Positions 25,692-34,079 of a DNA stretch of 64,000 nt are shown in pieces (the stretch's first letter is position 1; each line of letters starts with the position of its first letter). The position numbers and the translations under genes are program-made. The stretch is from Haloterrigena turkmenica DSM 5511. Its GTDB lineage: Archaea; Halobacteriota; Halobacteria; Halobacteriales; Natrialbaceae. The notes beneath the pieces are model-generated. The model saw only the letters and a program-made list of their open reading frames with translations, was not told the DNA's origin and did not search any database. The stretch lies in assembly GCF_000025325.1 (NCBI RefSeq), contig NC_013743.1, positions 310,001 to 374,000 of the forward strand, written 5' to 3'.

Positions 25692-27794
25692 ATGGCGCAA
25701 GCGGGCAATTCTGAACTCGTCGACTCGTTCGAGCAGTTCTTCCGCAACTACTACGATAACGAGATCAAGCAGCTTGCGCAGCAGTATCCGAACGAGCAGC
25801 GCTCGCTTCACATCGACTGGCAGGACCTCTATCGCTACGACCCCGATCTCGCGGACGACTTCCTCGCCCAGCCCGAACAGCTCCAGCGCTACGCCGAGGA
25901 GGCGCTGCGACTGTACGACCTCCCGATCGACGTCAGCCTCGGACAGGCCCACGTCCGAATCCACAACCTCCCGGAGACCGAATCTCCCGAGATCCGGGAG
26001 ATCCGCGCTCGCGATATGAACTCGCTCGTGGAGGCCCGGGGCATCGTCCGGAAAGCGACCGACGTCCGCCCCAAAATCGAGGAAGCCGCCTTCGAGTGCC
26101 AGCTCTGTGGCACCCTGACTCGCGTTCCCCAATCGAGCGGCGACTTTCAGGAACCCCACGAGTGTCAGGGCTGTGAGCGACAGGGTCCGTTCCGCGTGAA
26201 CTTCGACCAGTCCGAGTTCGTCGACTCCCAGAAGCTCCGCATCCAGGAGAGTCCCGAGGGACTGCGGGGCGGCGAGACGCCCCAGTCGCTCGACGTCCAC
26301 GTCGAGGACGACATCACCGGCGAAGTCACGCCCGGCGATCACGTCTCCGCGACCGGCGTCCTCCGCCTCGAGCAACAGGGCGACCAGCAGGAGAAGTCCC
26401 CCGTCTTCGACTTCTACATGGAGGGGATGTCCGTGGACATCGACGAAGAGCAGTTCGAGGACATGGACATCACCGACGAGGACAAGAAGGCGATCTACGA
26501 TATCTCGAATCAGGACGACGTCTACGAGCAGATGGTCGCCTCCATCGCGCCCTCGATCTACGGCTACGATCAGGAGAAACTCGCGATGATTCTGCAGTTA
26601 TTCTCGGGCGTGACCAAGCAGTTGCCCGACGGCTCGAGGATCCGCGGGGACCTGCACATGCTCCTTATCGGGGACCCCGGTACGGGTAAGTCGCAGATGC
26701 TGAGCTACATCCAGAACATCGCGCCCCGAGCCGTCTACACCTCCGGGAAAGGGTCCTCCTCGGCGGGACTTACTGCAGCCGCCGTCCGCGACGACTTCGG
26801 CGACGGCCAGCAGTGGACCCTCGAGGCCGGTGCGCTCGTCCTCGCCGACCAGGGGATCGCTGCGATCGACGAACTCGACAAAATGCGCGCGGAAGACCGC
26901 TCTGCCATGCACGAGGCCTTGGAGCAACAGAAGATCTCGGTCTCGAAGGCCGGTATCAACGCCACCCTCAAGTCCCGCTGTTCGCTGCTCGGCGCGGCAA
27001 ACCCGAAGTACGGCCGGTTCGATCAGTACGAGCCGATCGGCGAGCAGATTGACTTAGAGCCGGCGCTCATCTCCCGATTCGACCTGATCTTCACGGTCAC
27101 CGACCAGCCCGACGAGGAGAAAGACCGCAACCTCGCGGAGCACATCATCACTACGAACTACGCCGGCGAGTTGACCACCCAGCGCGAGGAGATGACTTCG
27201 CTGGACGTGAGTGCCGAGGAGATCGACGAAATGACCGATCAGGTCGACCCCGAGATCGACGCCGAACTGCTGCGCAAGTACATTGCCTACGCGAAGCAGA
27301 ACTGCCACCCGCGGATGACCGAGGCAGCCCGGAACGCGATCCGAGACTTCTACGTGGACCTGCGCGCGAAGGGGACCGACGAGGACGCTCCCGTTCCCGT
27401 CACGGCGCGAAAGCTCGAGGCACTCGTCCGCCTCTCGGAGGCCAGCGCCCGCGTGCGCCTCTCGGACACGGTCGAGGAGTCGGACGCGAACCGCGTCATC
27501 GAGATCGTCCGCTCGTGTCTCCAGGACATCGGCGTCGATCCGGAGACGGGCGAGTTCGACGCGGACATCGTCGAGGCCGGGACCTCGAAGTCCCAGCGCG
27601 ACCGGATCAAGAACTTGAAACAGCTGATCAGCGACATCGAGGAGGAGTACGACGACGGCGCGCCGGTCGACATCGTCATGGAACGGGCCGAGGAGGTCGG
27701 CATGGATCAGTCCAAGGCCGAACACGAGATCGAGAAACTCAAGCAGAAAGGCGAGGTCTACGAGCCGAGTACGGACACCCTCCGAACGACGTGA
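25692..27794 (+). CDS. mcm: Replicative DNA helicase MCM (no intein)
   Basis: A 700-residue hexameric replicative helicase. The N-terminal domain has a zinc site (C136, C139, C158, C161). The AAA+ core has Walker A G-D-P-G-T-G-K-S (327-334), then Y-T-S-G-K-G-S-S-S-A-G-L-T-A-A, Walker B I-A-A-I-D-E-L-D-K-M and the arginine finger region L-I-S-R-F-D-L-I-F. The last ~70 residues form a winged helix (V-D-I-V-M-E-R-A-E-E-V-G-M). Many haloarchaeal MCMs carry inteins at the Walker A or nearby sites; all these motifs are contiguous here, so none is present. Confidence 0.96.
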   Translation: MAQAGNSELVDSFEQFFRNYYDNEIKQLAQQYPNEQRSLHIDWQDLYRYDPDLADDFLAQPEQLQRYAEEALRLYDLPIDVSLGQAHVRIHNLPETESPEIREIRARDMNSLVEARGIVRKATDVRPKIEEAAFECQLCGTLTRVPQSSGDFQEPHECQGCERQGPFRVNFDQSEFVDSQKLRIQESPEGLRGGETPQSLDVHVEDDITGEVTPGDHVSATGVLRLEQQGDQQEKSPVFDFYMEGMSVDIDEEQFEDMDITDEDKKAIYDISNQDDVYEQMVASIAPSIYGYDQEKLAMILQLFSGVTKQLPDGSRIRGDLHMLLIGDPGTGKSQMLSYIQNIAPRAVYTSGKGSSSAGLTAAAVRDDFGDGQQWTLEAGALVLADQGIAAIDELDKMRAEDRSAMHEALEQQKISVSKAGINATLKSRCSLLGAANPKYGRFDQYEPIGEQIDLEPALISRFDLIFTVTDQPDEEKDRNLAEHIITTNYAGELTTQREEMTSLDVSAEEIDEMTDQVDPEIDAELLRKYIAYAKQNCHPRMTEAARNAIRDFYVDLRAKGTDEDAPVPVTARKLEALVRLSEASARVRLSDTVEESDANRVIEIVRSCLQDIGVDPETGEFDADIVEAGTSKSQRDRIKNLKQLISDIEEEYDDGAPVDIVMERAEEVGMDQSKAEHEIEKLKQKGEVYEPSTDTLRTT

Positions 27795-27857
27795 CGTCGC
27801 CGATCGGCGTCTGCATTCTGTCGTCGAATTGCGTTCGACACACCGCTGGCCGCCGCT

Positions 27858-28757
27858 TCAGAGTTCTCTGAGATTCATCACCGTCGAACGGATCGTCACC
27901 GGCGCGACGTCGGCGACGGTGGCCGCGTCGGCCTGCGTGATCGTCGGCCACTCCGCGCGTTCGCCGGCGGCCTTGTAGAGACACGCCGCGGCGACCCCAC
28001 TCGGGTTGCGGCCGCCGATCAGCCCCTCCTCGAGGAGCGTGTCGACGTACTCGCGCGCCCGGTTCTCGATCGCCGTCTCGAGGTCGAGTTGCGAGGCGTA
28101 CCGCGGCAGGTACTGCGTCGGATCGATCGGCCCCGTCGGGAGGCCGAGTTCGCGATTGAGCGCGTCGTAGGCGACGGTGAGTTCGTCCTCGTCGGCGCGG
28201 GCGACGTCGGTGATTTCGTCGATCGTCCGTGCGTTCGAGCGCGTTCGACAGGTCGCATACACTGCAGCGGCGGCGAATCCCTCGAGCGATCGACCCTGGA
28301 GGAGCCCTTCTGACTGAGCCGACTCGAAGAGCGCACACGACTGTTCTCTAGTTGATTCCGGCAGCGAGAGATGGGTGTTGATCCGGCGAATCTCGGTGAA
28401 GCCGTAGACCTGGTTCCGGTCGGCTTTCGAGGAGATCCGCGCTCGATTGTGTTCGCGCCGCAGTCGGGCGATCTGGCGTCGTTTCCGTCCGGTTAATCGG
28501 GCGCTGTACTTGCCGCTCGAACCGGAGCCGTAGCCGATTTTCGTGGAGAGTCCGCGATCGTGTCGCGAGCGGGTCAGGGGCGCGCCCGTCCGCCGTTGAT
28601 CGGTCTCCTCGCCGTCGAACGAGCGCCATTCGGGGCCGCGATCGATCGCATCCTCCGACGAGACGAGACCGCACTCCTCACAGATCGTTTCGGTACCTCG
28701 AGTCCGCAATCTCCCATCACATTCGGGACAGACGGGAGCTGAATCCGTGTTCACCAT
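27858..28757 (-). CDS. tfb: Transcription initiation factor B (TFB)
   Basis: A 299-residue general transcription factor, the TFIIB homologue that bridges TBP at the TATA box and RNA polymerase. The zinc ribbon uses C10, C13, C26 and C29 (C-P-E-C, C-E-E-C). The B-finger region is R-G-P-E-W-R-S-F. Two cyclin repeats cover ~105-190 (S-L-E-G-F-A-A-A-A-V-Y-A-T-C-R) and ~200-295 (N-P-S-G-V-A-A-A-C-L-Y-K-A-A). Haloarchaea carry several TFBs for different promoters; which one this is cannot be told. It is convergent with mcm. Confidence 0.95.
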   Translation of the reverse strand: MVNTDSAPVCPECDGRLRTRGTETICEECGLVSSEDAIDRGPEWRSFDGEETDQRRTGAPLTRSRHDRGLSTKIGYGSGSSGKYSARLTGRKRRQIARLRREHNRARISSKADRNQVYGFTEIRRINTHLSLPESTREQSCALFESAQSEGLLQGRSLEGFAAAAVYATCRTRSNARTIDEITDVARADEDELTVAYDALNRELGLPTGPIDPTQYLPRYASQLDLETAIENRAREYVDTLLEEGLIGGRNPSGVAAACLYKAAGERAEWPTITQADAATVADVAPVTIRSTVMNLREL

Positions 28758-28905
28758 TGGTAATTTCCTTCTGCGAAATTAGTTAGTCAGACCATGGTAC
28801 TTAAAACACTGGAATTTCGAAGGTAATTAACGACGATCTGTCCTATCAAGAAAATCTCAGTTCGCGGTCGGCCGATCGCCGCGACGTTCGGTCGATACGA
28901 TACTG

Positions 28906-29178
28906 CTACGAGTCACGGAAGCGCTCGACTAGAGCGGGAAGCCGGCCGTCGGATACCGAACTCCCGTCGGTCGCCGCGCGGTCCTCTAGGAGGCGTTCGT
29001 ATCGATCGATCACCGCCTGCCGGCGTCGCTCGCTCGCCTCGAGTGCGTCCTCGAGGGCGGCGACCCGTAGTTCGAGTTGCGTCCGTTCGATACGAGCGGC
29101 AAGCGGAACGGACGGTCGCTGGTCGCTCGAGTCGATGGGAGGGGGTGTAGGGTCAGTACCCTGGCGGTCGGCGGACAT
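28906..29178 (-). CDS. Small coiled-coil hypothetical protein
   Basis: A 90-residue protein. After a Pro-rich, disordered start (T-D-P-T-P-P-P-I-D), a heptad pattern runs through residues ~30-70 (L-E-L-R-V-A-A-L-E-D-A-L-E-A-S-E-R-R-R-Q-A-V-I-D-R-Y-E-R-L-L-E-D-R), predicting a helix or short coiled coil. No family was recognised. It lies 115 bp downstream of threonine synthase on the same strand. The reading frame is open upstream into that gene, so the ATG at 29178 is a choice, not a certainty. Confidence 0.6.
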   Translation of the reverse strand: MSADRQGTDPTPPPIDSSDQRPSVPLAARIERTQLELRVAALEDALEASERRRQAVIDRYERLLEDRAATDGSSVSDGRLPALVERFRDS

Positions 29179-29293
29179 GGGTCGCCGTTCGATTCGATTT
29201 CGTCGGGGAAAAACCTCAGTCAGTCGGCCGTCAGACGCGTCCGACGCGCGTCGTCCTGCCGTCTGACTCGCGTCCGTCTGACCCGTGGCCGTC

Positions 29294-30553
29294 TCAGTCC
29301 TGCAGGTGCTCGAGCACGCCGTCCGTGTCGGCCGGCACGGGTTCCGGGTCGCTCCCCGCCGCGGCGGCGGCGTCGGGGTCCTTGAGCAGGTGGCCGGTCG
29401 TGAGACAGGCGACGCGCTCGTCGTCGTCGACGATCCCTTCCGCGCGGAGCTTTCGGAGCCCGGCAACTGAGGCGGCGGAGGCGGGTTCGACACCGATTCC
29501 TTCGCCCGCCAGATCTCGCTGAGCTTCGGTGATCTCCTCGTCGGAGACCGCGACGGCGGTGCCGCCCGTCTCGCGGATGCCGGGCAGGGCCTTCGGCGCG
29601 TTGACGGGGTTGCCGATCCGGATCGCGGTCGCTCGCGTCTCGACGTCCTCCCAGCGCCGGACCTCGTCGGCGCCGTTCTCGACGGCCTCGACCATCGGCG
29701 CCGCGCCCTCGGCCTGGACGCCGGTCAGCTTGGGGACGTCGTCCTCGTCGAGTTCGCCCGCCTGGACGAGTTCGCGGAAGGCCTTGTACAGCGCCGAAGT
29801 GTTGCCGGCGTTGCCGACCGGCAGGACGATCCGGTCCGGCACGGTGTCGTAGTCCGCGAGGAAGCCCTCGAGGATCTCGAGGCCGATCGTCTTCTGGCCC
29901 TCCAGCCGGAAGGGGTTCAGCGAGTTCAGCAGATAGGCCTCGCCCTGTCCCGCGAGCTCTTGGACGATGTCGAGGCAGGCATCGAAGTTGCCGTCGACCT
30001 CGAGAATGCGGGCGCCGTGGAGGCTGGCCTGGGCGATCTTGCCCGCCGCGACCTTCCCCGCGGGGAGGAGCACGAGCGTCTCCATCCCGCCGCGGGAGCC
30101 GTAGGCGGCCAGCGCGGCGCTCGTGTTGCCCGTCGACGCACAGGCGAGGCGGCCGACGCCGAGTTCCTTCGCGACCTTGACGCCGACGGTCATGCCGCGG
30201 TCCTTGAACGAGCCGGTCGGATTCATTCCCTCGTGTTTGATTCGCAGGGCCTCGACGCCGATCGACTCCTCGAGTCGGGGCACCTCGTACAGCGGCGTCG
30301 CACCTTCCTGGATCGAGACGCCCGATTCGAAGGGCAGGGCGTCGGCGTAGCGCCAGACACCCTCGCCCTCGAAGTCGTCGAACGTCGGGAGGTCGGCGTA
30401 GCGGACCTCGAGCAGGCTGTCGCAGTCGTCGCAGGTGTAACGGACGTCGTCGAAGGGCGCGAACGTCTCGCCGCACTCGATACACTCGAGCCAGACGCCG
30501 TCGTCGGCGTCGTCCGGGACGGCCGGCTGATCAGCGGAGAGGCTGAGACTCAT
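29294..30553 (-). CDS. thrC: Threonine synthase with N-terminal zinc ribbon
   Basis: A 419-residue PLP enzyme that converts O-phosphohomoserine to threonine, the last step of the pathway. The PLP lysine is K117 in N-P-T-G-S-F-K-D-R-G. The phosphate loop G-N-A-G-N-T-S-A and the S-T-G-N-T-S-A-A-L-A motif are present. Residues 24-44 hold four cysteines (C24, C27, C41, C44), a ribbon seen in several archaeal threonine synthases. The ATG at 30553 starts the recognisable N-terminus; upstream residues in the open frame are shadow. A HTH regulator gene lies 53 bp upstream on the same strand. Confidence 0.94.
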   Translation of the reverse strand: MSLSLSADQPAVPDDADDGVWLECIECGETFAPFDDVRYTCDDCDSLLEVRYADLPTFDDFEGEGVWRYADALPFESGVSIQEGATPLYEVPRLEESIGVEALRIKHEGMNPTGSFKDRGMTVGVKVAKELGVGRLACASTGNTSAALAAYGSRGGMETLVLLPAGKVAAGKIAQASLHGARILEVDGNFDACLDIVQELAGQGEAYLLNSLNPFRLEGQKTIGLEILEGFLADYDTVPDRIVLPVGNAGNTSALYKAFRELVQAGELDEDDVPKLTGVQAEGAAPMVEAVENGADEVRRWEDVETRATAIRIGNPVNAPKALPGIRETGGTAVAVSDEEITEAQRDLAGEGIGVEPASAASVAGLRKLRAEGIVDDDERVACLTTGHLLKDPDAAAAAGSDPEPVPADTDGVLEHLQD

Positions 30554-30606
30554 TGTCCCTCGAGAGGGAGGCGACGGGGAAAAAGTAAGTGGATTCGGCA
30601 GCGGGT

Positions 30607-30990
30607 TCACGGCGGCGCGCCGTCGAACTCGTCGATCACCTCGTGTACCGTCGCCGCCCACGCGTCCAACGCCTCGTGGAGCATCGCCTTCGTCTCGGGA
30701 ACGGGGACCGCGGTAAACTGGTAGACGTAGCCGCCGCCGTCGAGCAATCGTCTGTCGCGCCGAACGAGCCCCCGGTCGCGCAACGTCGACAGCGATCGAG
30801 TGACCGTGCTCCGGTCGCGCTCGAGCGCGTCGGCCAGTTCGTCGATCGTGCTACCCGGCCGTTGACGGAGGACGAGATACGTTCGCGTCTCGTGATTCTC
30901 GATTCCGAATACGCAGCTCATCACTTCCTCGAACGGCGGGTCGGACTGCTCCATCAACTCCCCGAGGCGGTGCTGGGAACGGTCGGTCAT
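30607..30990 (-). CDS. TrmB/MarR-like winged-HTH regulator
   Basis: A 127-residue DNA-binding protein. The winged helix covers residues ~25-95: helix 2 and 3 are S-T-I-D-E-L-A-D-A-L-E-R-D-R-S-T-V-T-R-S-L-S-T-L, and the wing is L-L-D-G-G-G-Y-V-Y-Q-F. A C-terminal helix (E-T-K-A-M-L-H-E-A-L-D-A-W) probably dimerises. It sits 53 bp before thrC on the same strand, so it may be cotranscribed or regulate it; this is positional inference. No ligand domain is visible. Confidence 0.8.
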   Translation of the reverse strand: MTDRSQHRLGELMEQSDPPFEEVMSCVFGIENHETRTYLVLRQRPGSTIDELADALERDRSTVTRSLSTLRDRGLVRRDRRLLDGGGYVYQFTAVPVPETKAMLHEALDAWAATVHEVIDEFDGAPP

Positions 30991-31036
30991 ATCGGTCCGT
31001 ACGACCGACGAGGTGAAAATAGTCGCTGGACCGCGT

Positions 31037-31282
31037 TCACGCGTCCTCGACCGCTCCGTATCCCATCTTCCGAATACAGGCTCGCATCTCGCGTTCGCTC
31101 TCGTGTCGGTGCAGCCGCGTCGGCGTGTCGCAGTAGAACACCGAGCCGTCGTACCGCAACGTCACCTCGTGTTCAGCGTCGAGAATTGTCGTCGTCACCA
31201 CGACTCGCCGACCGTCCCGAATCGCGGTTATGATCTCGTCGGCCGTGCACTCCCCGGCGTCGATCCGCAGCGGATCGGGCAT
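31037..31282 (-). CDS. Small conserved haloarchaeal-type protein, unknown function
   Basis: An 81-residue acidic alpha/beta protein starting M-P-D-P-L-R-I-D. It has strand-like stretches R-R-V-V-V-T-T-T-I-L and H-E-V-T-L-R-Y-D-G-S-V-F-Y-C-D-T-P, and ends with M-R-A-C-I-R-K-M-G-Y-G. Regular spacing and acidic bias indicate a real gene. The open frame extends to 31390, but the ATG at 31282 begins the well-composed part. It is 46 bp upstream of the HTH gene on the same strand. No function can be assigned. Confidence 0.65.
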   Translation of the reverse strand: MPDPLRIDAGECTADEIITAIRDGRRVVVTTTILDAEHEVTLRYDGSVFYCDTPTRLHRHESEREMRACIRKMGYGAVEDA

Positions 31283-31405
31283 CGTCCGCCACTGTGCGGA
31301 CCACTTCAAAGAGCCTTTTCCCGCCGTCAGTGATGTGATCACGGGTATGCGTGGCCGATACACGACCGAGGTACTGATACACACACCCATGCCCTACGAT
31401 CGGAC

Positions 31406-31876
31406 ATGAGTCAAGAAACGGCGACTCGAACCGACGAACGGACGACGACCGCACTCGCTCCGTGGCAAGCGGGAACCGTCGGCGGTATCCTCGGTGCCGT
31501 CGTCTTCGGGGCGATGATGGCGATGCAGACGCCCGCCGTCCTCGAGGCCGCGATTCCGGCCATGTACGGTCTCGAGGGCGGGCTCGCGGGGACGATACTC
31601 CACGTTTCCCACGGGGCCGTCCTCGGTGTCGTCTTCGCGGCGCTGCTGGTTGCGGCGGGCCGATCCCATCTCGGCGCGGGTTCGGCCCTCGTCGCCGGTT
31701 TGGTCTACGGCATCGCGGTTTGGGCGGTCCTCGCCGTCGTCGTCATGCCGATCTGGCTCTCGGCGGTCGGGTTCGGAATGGCGCCAGCCGTCCCTAACGT
31801 CGCCGTCGAGAGCCTCGTCGGTCACGCCGCGTACGGCCTCATCCTCGGCGTCACGTACTCGCTGCTCGCGCGGTAA
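31406..31876 (+). CDS. Four-helix integral membrane protein, unknown function
   Basis: A 156-residue protein with a 20-residue polar start and four hydrophobic segments (~22-42, ~60-85, ~90-118, ~135-155). Gly/Ala-rich helices with conserved-looking V-G-G-I-L-G-A-V-V-F-G and L-H-V-S-H-G-A-V-L-G-V-V-F suggest a compact helical bundle. It matches a type of small haloarchaeal membrane protein without known role. It is divergent from the preceding small gene and convergent with argF. Confidence 0.7.
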   Translation: MSQETATRTDERTTTALAPWQAGTVGGILGAVVFGAMMAMQTPAVLEAAIPAMYGLEGGLAGTILHVSHGAVLGVVFAALLVAAGRSHLGAGSALVAGLVYGIAVWAVLAVVVMPIWLSAVGFGMAPAVPNVAVESLVGHAAYGLILGVTYSLLAR

Positions 31877-31931
31877 CGCGAGCGGGCGGGTTCGAACACG
31901 GTGCCGATCACCTTTTTGTCCGGGTCCTTCC

Positions 31932-32000
31932 TCACTTCGTTCGGTCGAACCACTCGGAAAAACCTATCAGCGAGAACGAATCTCTCGCTGAACGAAGTGA
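31932..32000. repeat. Nested palindrome bounded by 11-bp inverted repeats
   Basis: TCACTTCGTTC (31932-31942) and its exact complement GAACGAAGTGA (31990-32000) bound a 69-bp unit. An inner hairpin has 9-bp arms TCAGCGAGA/TCTCGCTGA (31967-31975, 31983-31991). A further direct copy of the inner arm follows (TCAGCGAGA, 32009-32017). The 11-mer also occurs at 20649-20659 in the tRNA-Pro scar. It may be a small non-coding repeat element or a convergent terminator. Confidence 0.5.
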
Positions 32001-32059
32001 AGCGACGGTCAGCGAGAGACCAAAAATTCCGAACGCTCACGATGTTCGCGTTCGGTCGC

Positions 32060-32989
32060 TTACTCGAGCAGCCAACTCAGTAACGCCTTCTGAGCGTGGA
32101 GCCGGTTCTCGGCCTGGTCGAAAACGACCGAGCGGTCGCTCTCGATGACGTCGTCGGTGATCTCCTCGCCGCGGTGGGCGGGCAGACAGTGCATCACCGA
32201 GGCGTCGGCGGTGTGCTCGAGGAGGTCCGCGCTGATCTGGAACCCCTCGAAGTCGTTCATCCGGACGTCGCGTTCGTCCTCCTGGCCCATGCTGATCCAG
32301 ACGTCCGTGTAGATGATATCGGCGTCCGTGGCGGCCTCGACGGGGTCGTGGGTCGTCGTCGGGTCGCCGCCGAGGTCGCGGGCGCGCTCGAGCACCGCGT
32401 CGTCGATACCGTACCCCTCCGGCGTCGCGACCGTCAGGTCGATATCGGTCAGCGCGGCGCCGACCGCGAACGACTGGGCGACGTTGTTGCCGTCGCCGAT
32501 CCAGGCCGCGGAGACGTCTTCGAAGCCGCCCTCCTGCTCGCGGATCGTCAGCAGATCGGCGAGCGTCTGGCAGGGGTGGGCATCGTCGGTGAGTCCGTTG
32601 ACGACCGGCACGGAGGAGTACTCCGCTAACACCTCCATGTTTCCGTGTTTGAACACTCGGGCCATCACCGCGTCGACGTACCGCGAGAGGGTTCGCGAGG
32701 TGTCCTTCAGCGGTTCGCCCCGTCCCAGCTGGATGTCGTCCTCGCCGAGGAAGACGGCGTGGCCGCCCAGCTGGGTCATCCCCGTCTCGAAGGAGACGCG
32801 GGTGCGGGTGCTCGGCTTCTGGAAGATCATTCCCAGCGTCTGGCCCTCGAGGTCCTCGTGGTCCTCGCCGGCGTGCTGAGCGCGTTTGTACTCCGCCGCA
32901 CGCTCGAGGATGGCGTCTAGTTCGGCCGGCGTGACGTCGTCGACGTCGAGGAAGTGTCTCGGCTCCGTCTCGTTCGTTGCTGTTGTCAT
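32060..32989 (-). CDS. argF: Ornithine carbamoyltransferase
   Basis: A 309-residue enzyme that joins ornithine and carbamoyl phosphate to citrulline. The carbamoyl-phosphate motif S-T-R-T-R is present (F-Q-K-P-S-T-R-T-R-V-S-F-E), with H-P-C-Q-T-L-A-D in the middle and the ornithine-binding H-C-L-P-A-H-R-G late. The last gene of the minus-strand arginine cluster, it starts 19 bp after lysK/argE. The ATG at 32989 gives a normal N-terminus; an upstream open extension overlaps lysK. Confidence 0.95.
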   Translation of the reverse strand: MTTATNETEPRHFLDVDDVTPAELDAILERAAEYKRAQHAGEDHEDLEGQTLGMIFQKPSTRTRVSFETGMTQLGGHAVFLGEDDIQLGRGEPLKDTSRTLSRYVDAVMARVFKHGNMEVLAEYSSVPVVNGLTDDAHPCQTLADLLTIREQEGGFEDVSAAWIGDGNNVAQSFAVGAALTDIDLTVATPEGYGIDDAVLERARDLGGDPTTTHDPVEAATDADIIYTDVWISMGQEDERDVRMNDFEGFQISADLLEHTADASVMHCLPAHRGEEITDDVIESDRSVVFDQAENRLHAQKALLSWLLE

Positions 32990-33008
32990 GGTATGATCTG
33001 TAAAACGA

Positions 33009-34079
33009 CTATTGCTCACTGAGCGTCCGCGCGACGCGCTCGAGGACCGACACCGACTGGTCAAACTCCGACAGCGGCAGTCGTTCGTCGGGCGCGTGAT
33101 CGAGGTCCGAGTCGCCCGGCCCGTAGGTGACCATCGGGCAGTCCCAGGCCCCGGCGTAGATGTTCATGTCGCTCGTGCCTGTCTTTCGCACCAAGCGGGG
33201 ATCGCCGCCTTCCTTGCGGATGGCGACGCGAAACGCCCGTGCGACCTCCGTCCGCGGGCTCATCATCACCGGCGGGACCTTGTCCTTCCAGGTCACGGTC
33301 CCGACCTCGAGTTCGGCCTCCGTGGCTTCGCGGACGGCTCCGACGTCGAGCGCCGGCGGCACGCGCAACTGGACGTCCATCGTCGCCTCGACGGAGAGGC
33401 CGTCGTCGCTGACGCCGCCCTCGATGTCGACCGGCTTGGTCGTCACCTGCTCGAAGACCGGTTCGTACTCGTCGCCCTCGAAGTACTCCTCGACGGCCGA
33501 CCACCAGCGGACGGCGTGTTGGATCGCGTTCGGGTCCGGCCGGGAGGTGTGGCCGGACTCGCTTGTCGCGACGTACGTGCCGGCGATCAGGCCGCGATAC
33601 CCCAGCGTGATCCCGTCGGCACCGGAGGGTTCGCCGTTGACGACGGCATCCGGTTGCTCCTCGCGGTCATCGACCAGGTAGCGCGACCCCTTCGAGTCGA
33701 CCTCCTCGCCGACGACGCCGACGAAGGAGACGCCGGTGCGGACGGCGGCGGCCGCCATCGCGGCGAGCGGTCCCGTCGCGTCGACGCTGCCGCGACCCCA
33801 GAGGATCTCGTCGTCGCCGGACTCTTCGACCTCGACGGGGATGTCCCCCGGCACGGTGTCGATGTGCGAGGTCAACAACACGGCGTCGTCCGCCGGCGCG
33901 CGGACGTTCCCGACCGCGTCGATCCAGACCTCCCGGTCGTGGACCTCGAAGAATTCCACGAGGCGCTTGGCCGCCTCGCGTTCCTCGCGGGTGGGCGACG
34001 GGATCGAGACGAGATCGATGAGCAACTCGCGGGCCTCGGCAGCCGACACGTCCGTCGGTTCGCTCGAGTCCGCGTTCAT
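33009..34079 (-). CDS. lysK: LysK/ArgE-type [LysW]-ornithine/lysine hydrolase
   Basis: A 356-residue M20-family zinc peptidase that releases the finished amino acid (ornithine in this context) from the LysW carrier. Metal-site motifs are S-H-I-D-T-V-P-G-D, G-R-G-S-V-D-A-T-G-P-L-A, G-E-E-V-D-S-K-G and a late H in L-D-H-A-P-D-E. The ATG overlaps the stop of the aminotransferase gene by 4 bp (ATGA), which indicates coupling. The neighbouring argF, argG and argH point to arginine, not lysine, as product, though dual use is known in archaea. Confidence 0.9.
   Translation of the reverse strand: MNADSSEPTDVSAAEARELLIDLVSIPSPTREEREAAKRLVEFFEVHDREVWIDAVGNVRAPADDAVLLTSHIDTVPGDIPVEVEESGDDEILWGRGSVDATGPLAAMAAAAVRTGVSFVGVVGEEVDSKGSRYLVDDREEQPDAVVNGEPSGADGITLGYRGLIAGTYVATSESGHTSRPDPNAIQHAVRWWSAVEEYFEGDEYEPVFEQVTTKPVDIEGGVSDDGLSVEATMDVQLRVPPALDVGAVREATEAELEVGTVTWKDKVPPVMMSPRTEVARAFRVAIRKEGGDPRLVRKTGTSDMNIYAGAWDCPMVTYGPGDSDLDHAPDERLPLSEFDQSVSVLERVARTLSEQ

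Noticed and set aside
26670-27100. Possible intein in MCM
   Set aside because: Walker A, the S-S-S-A-G-L loop, Walker B and the arginine-finger region are contiguous and the total length (700) is that of an intein-free protein.
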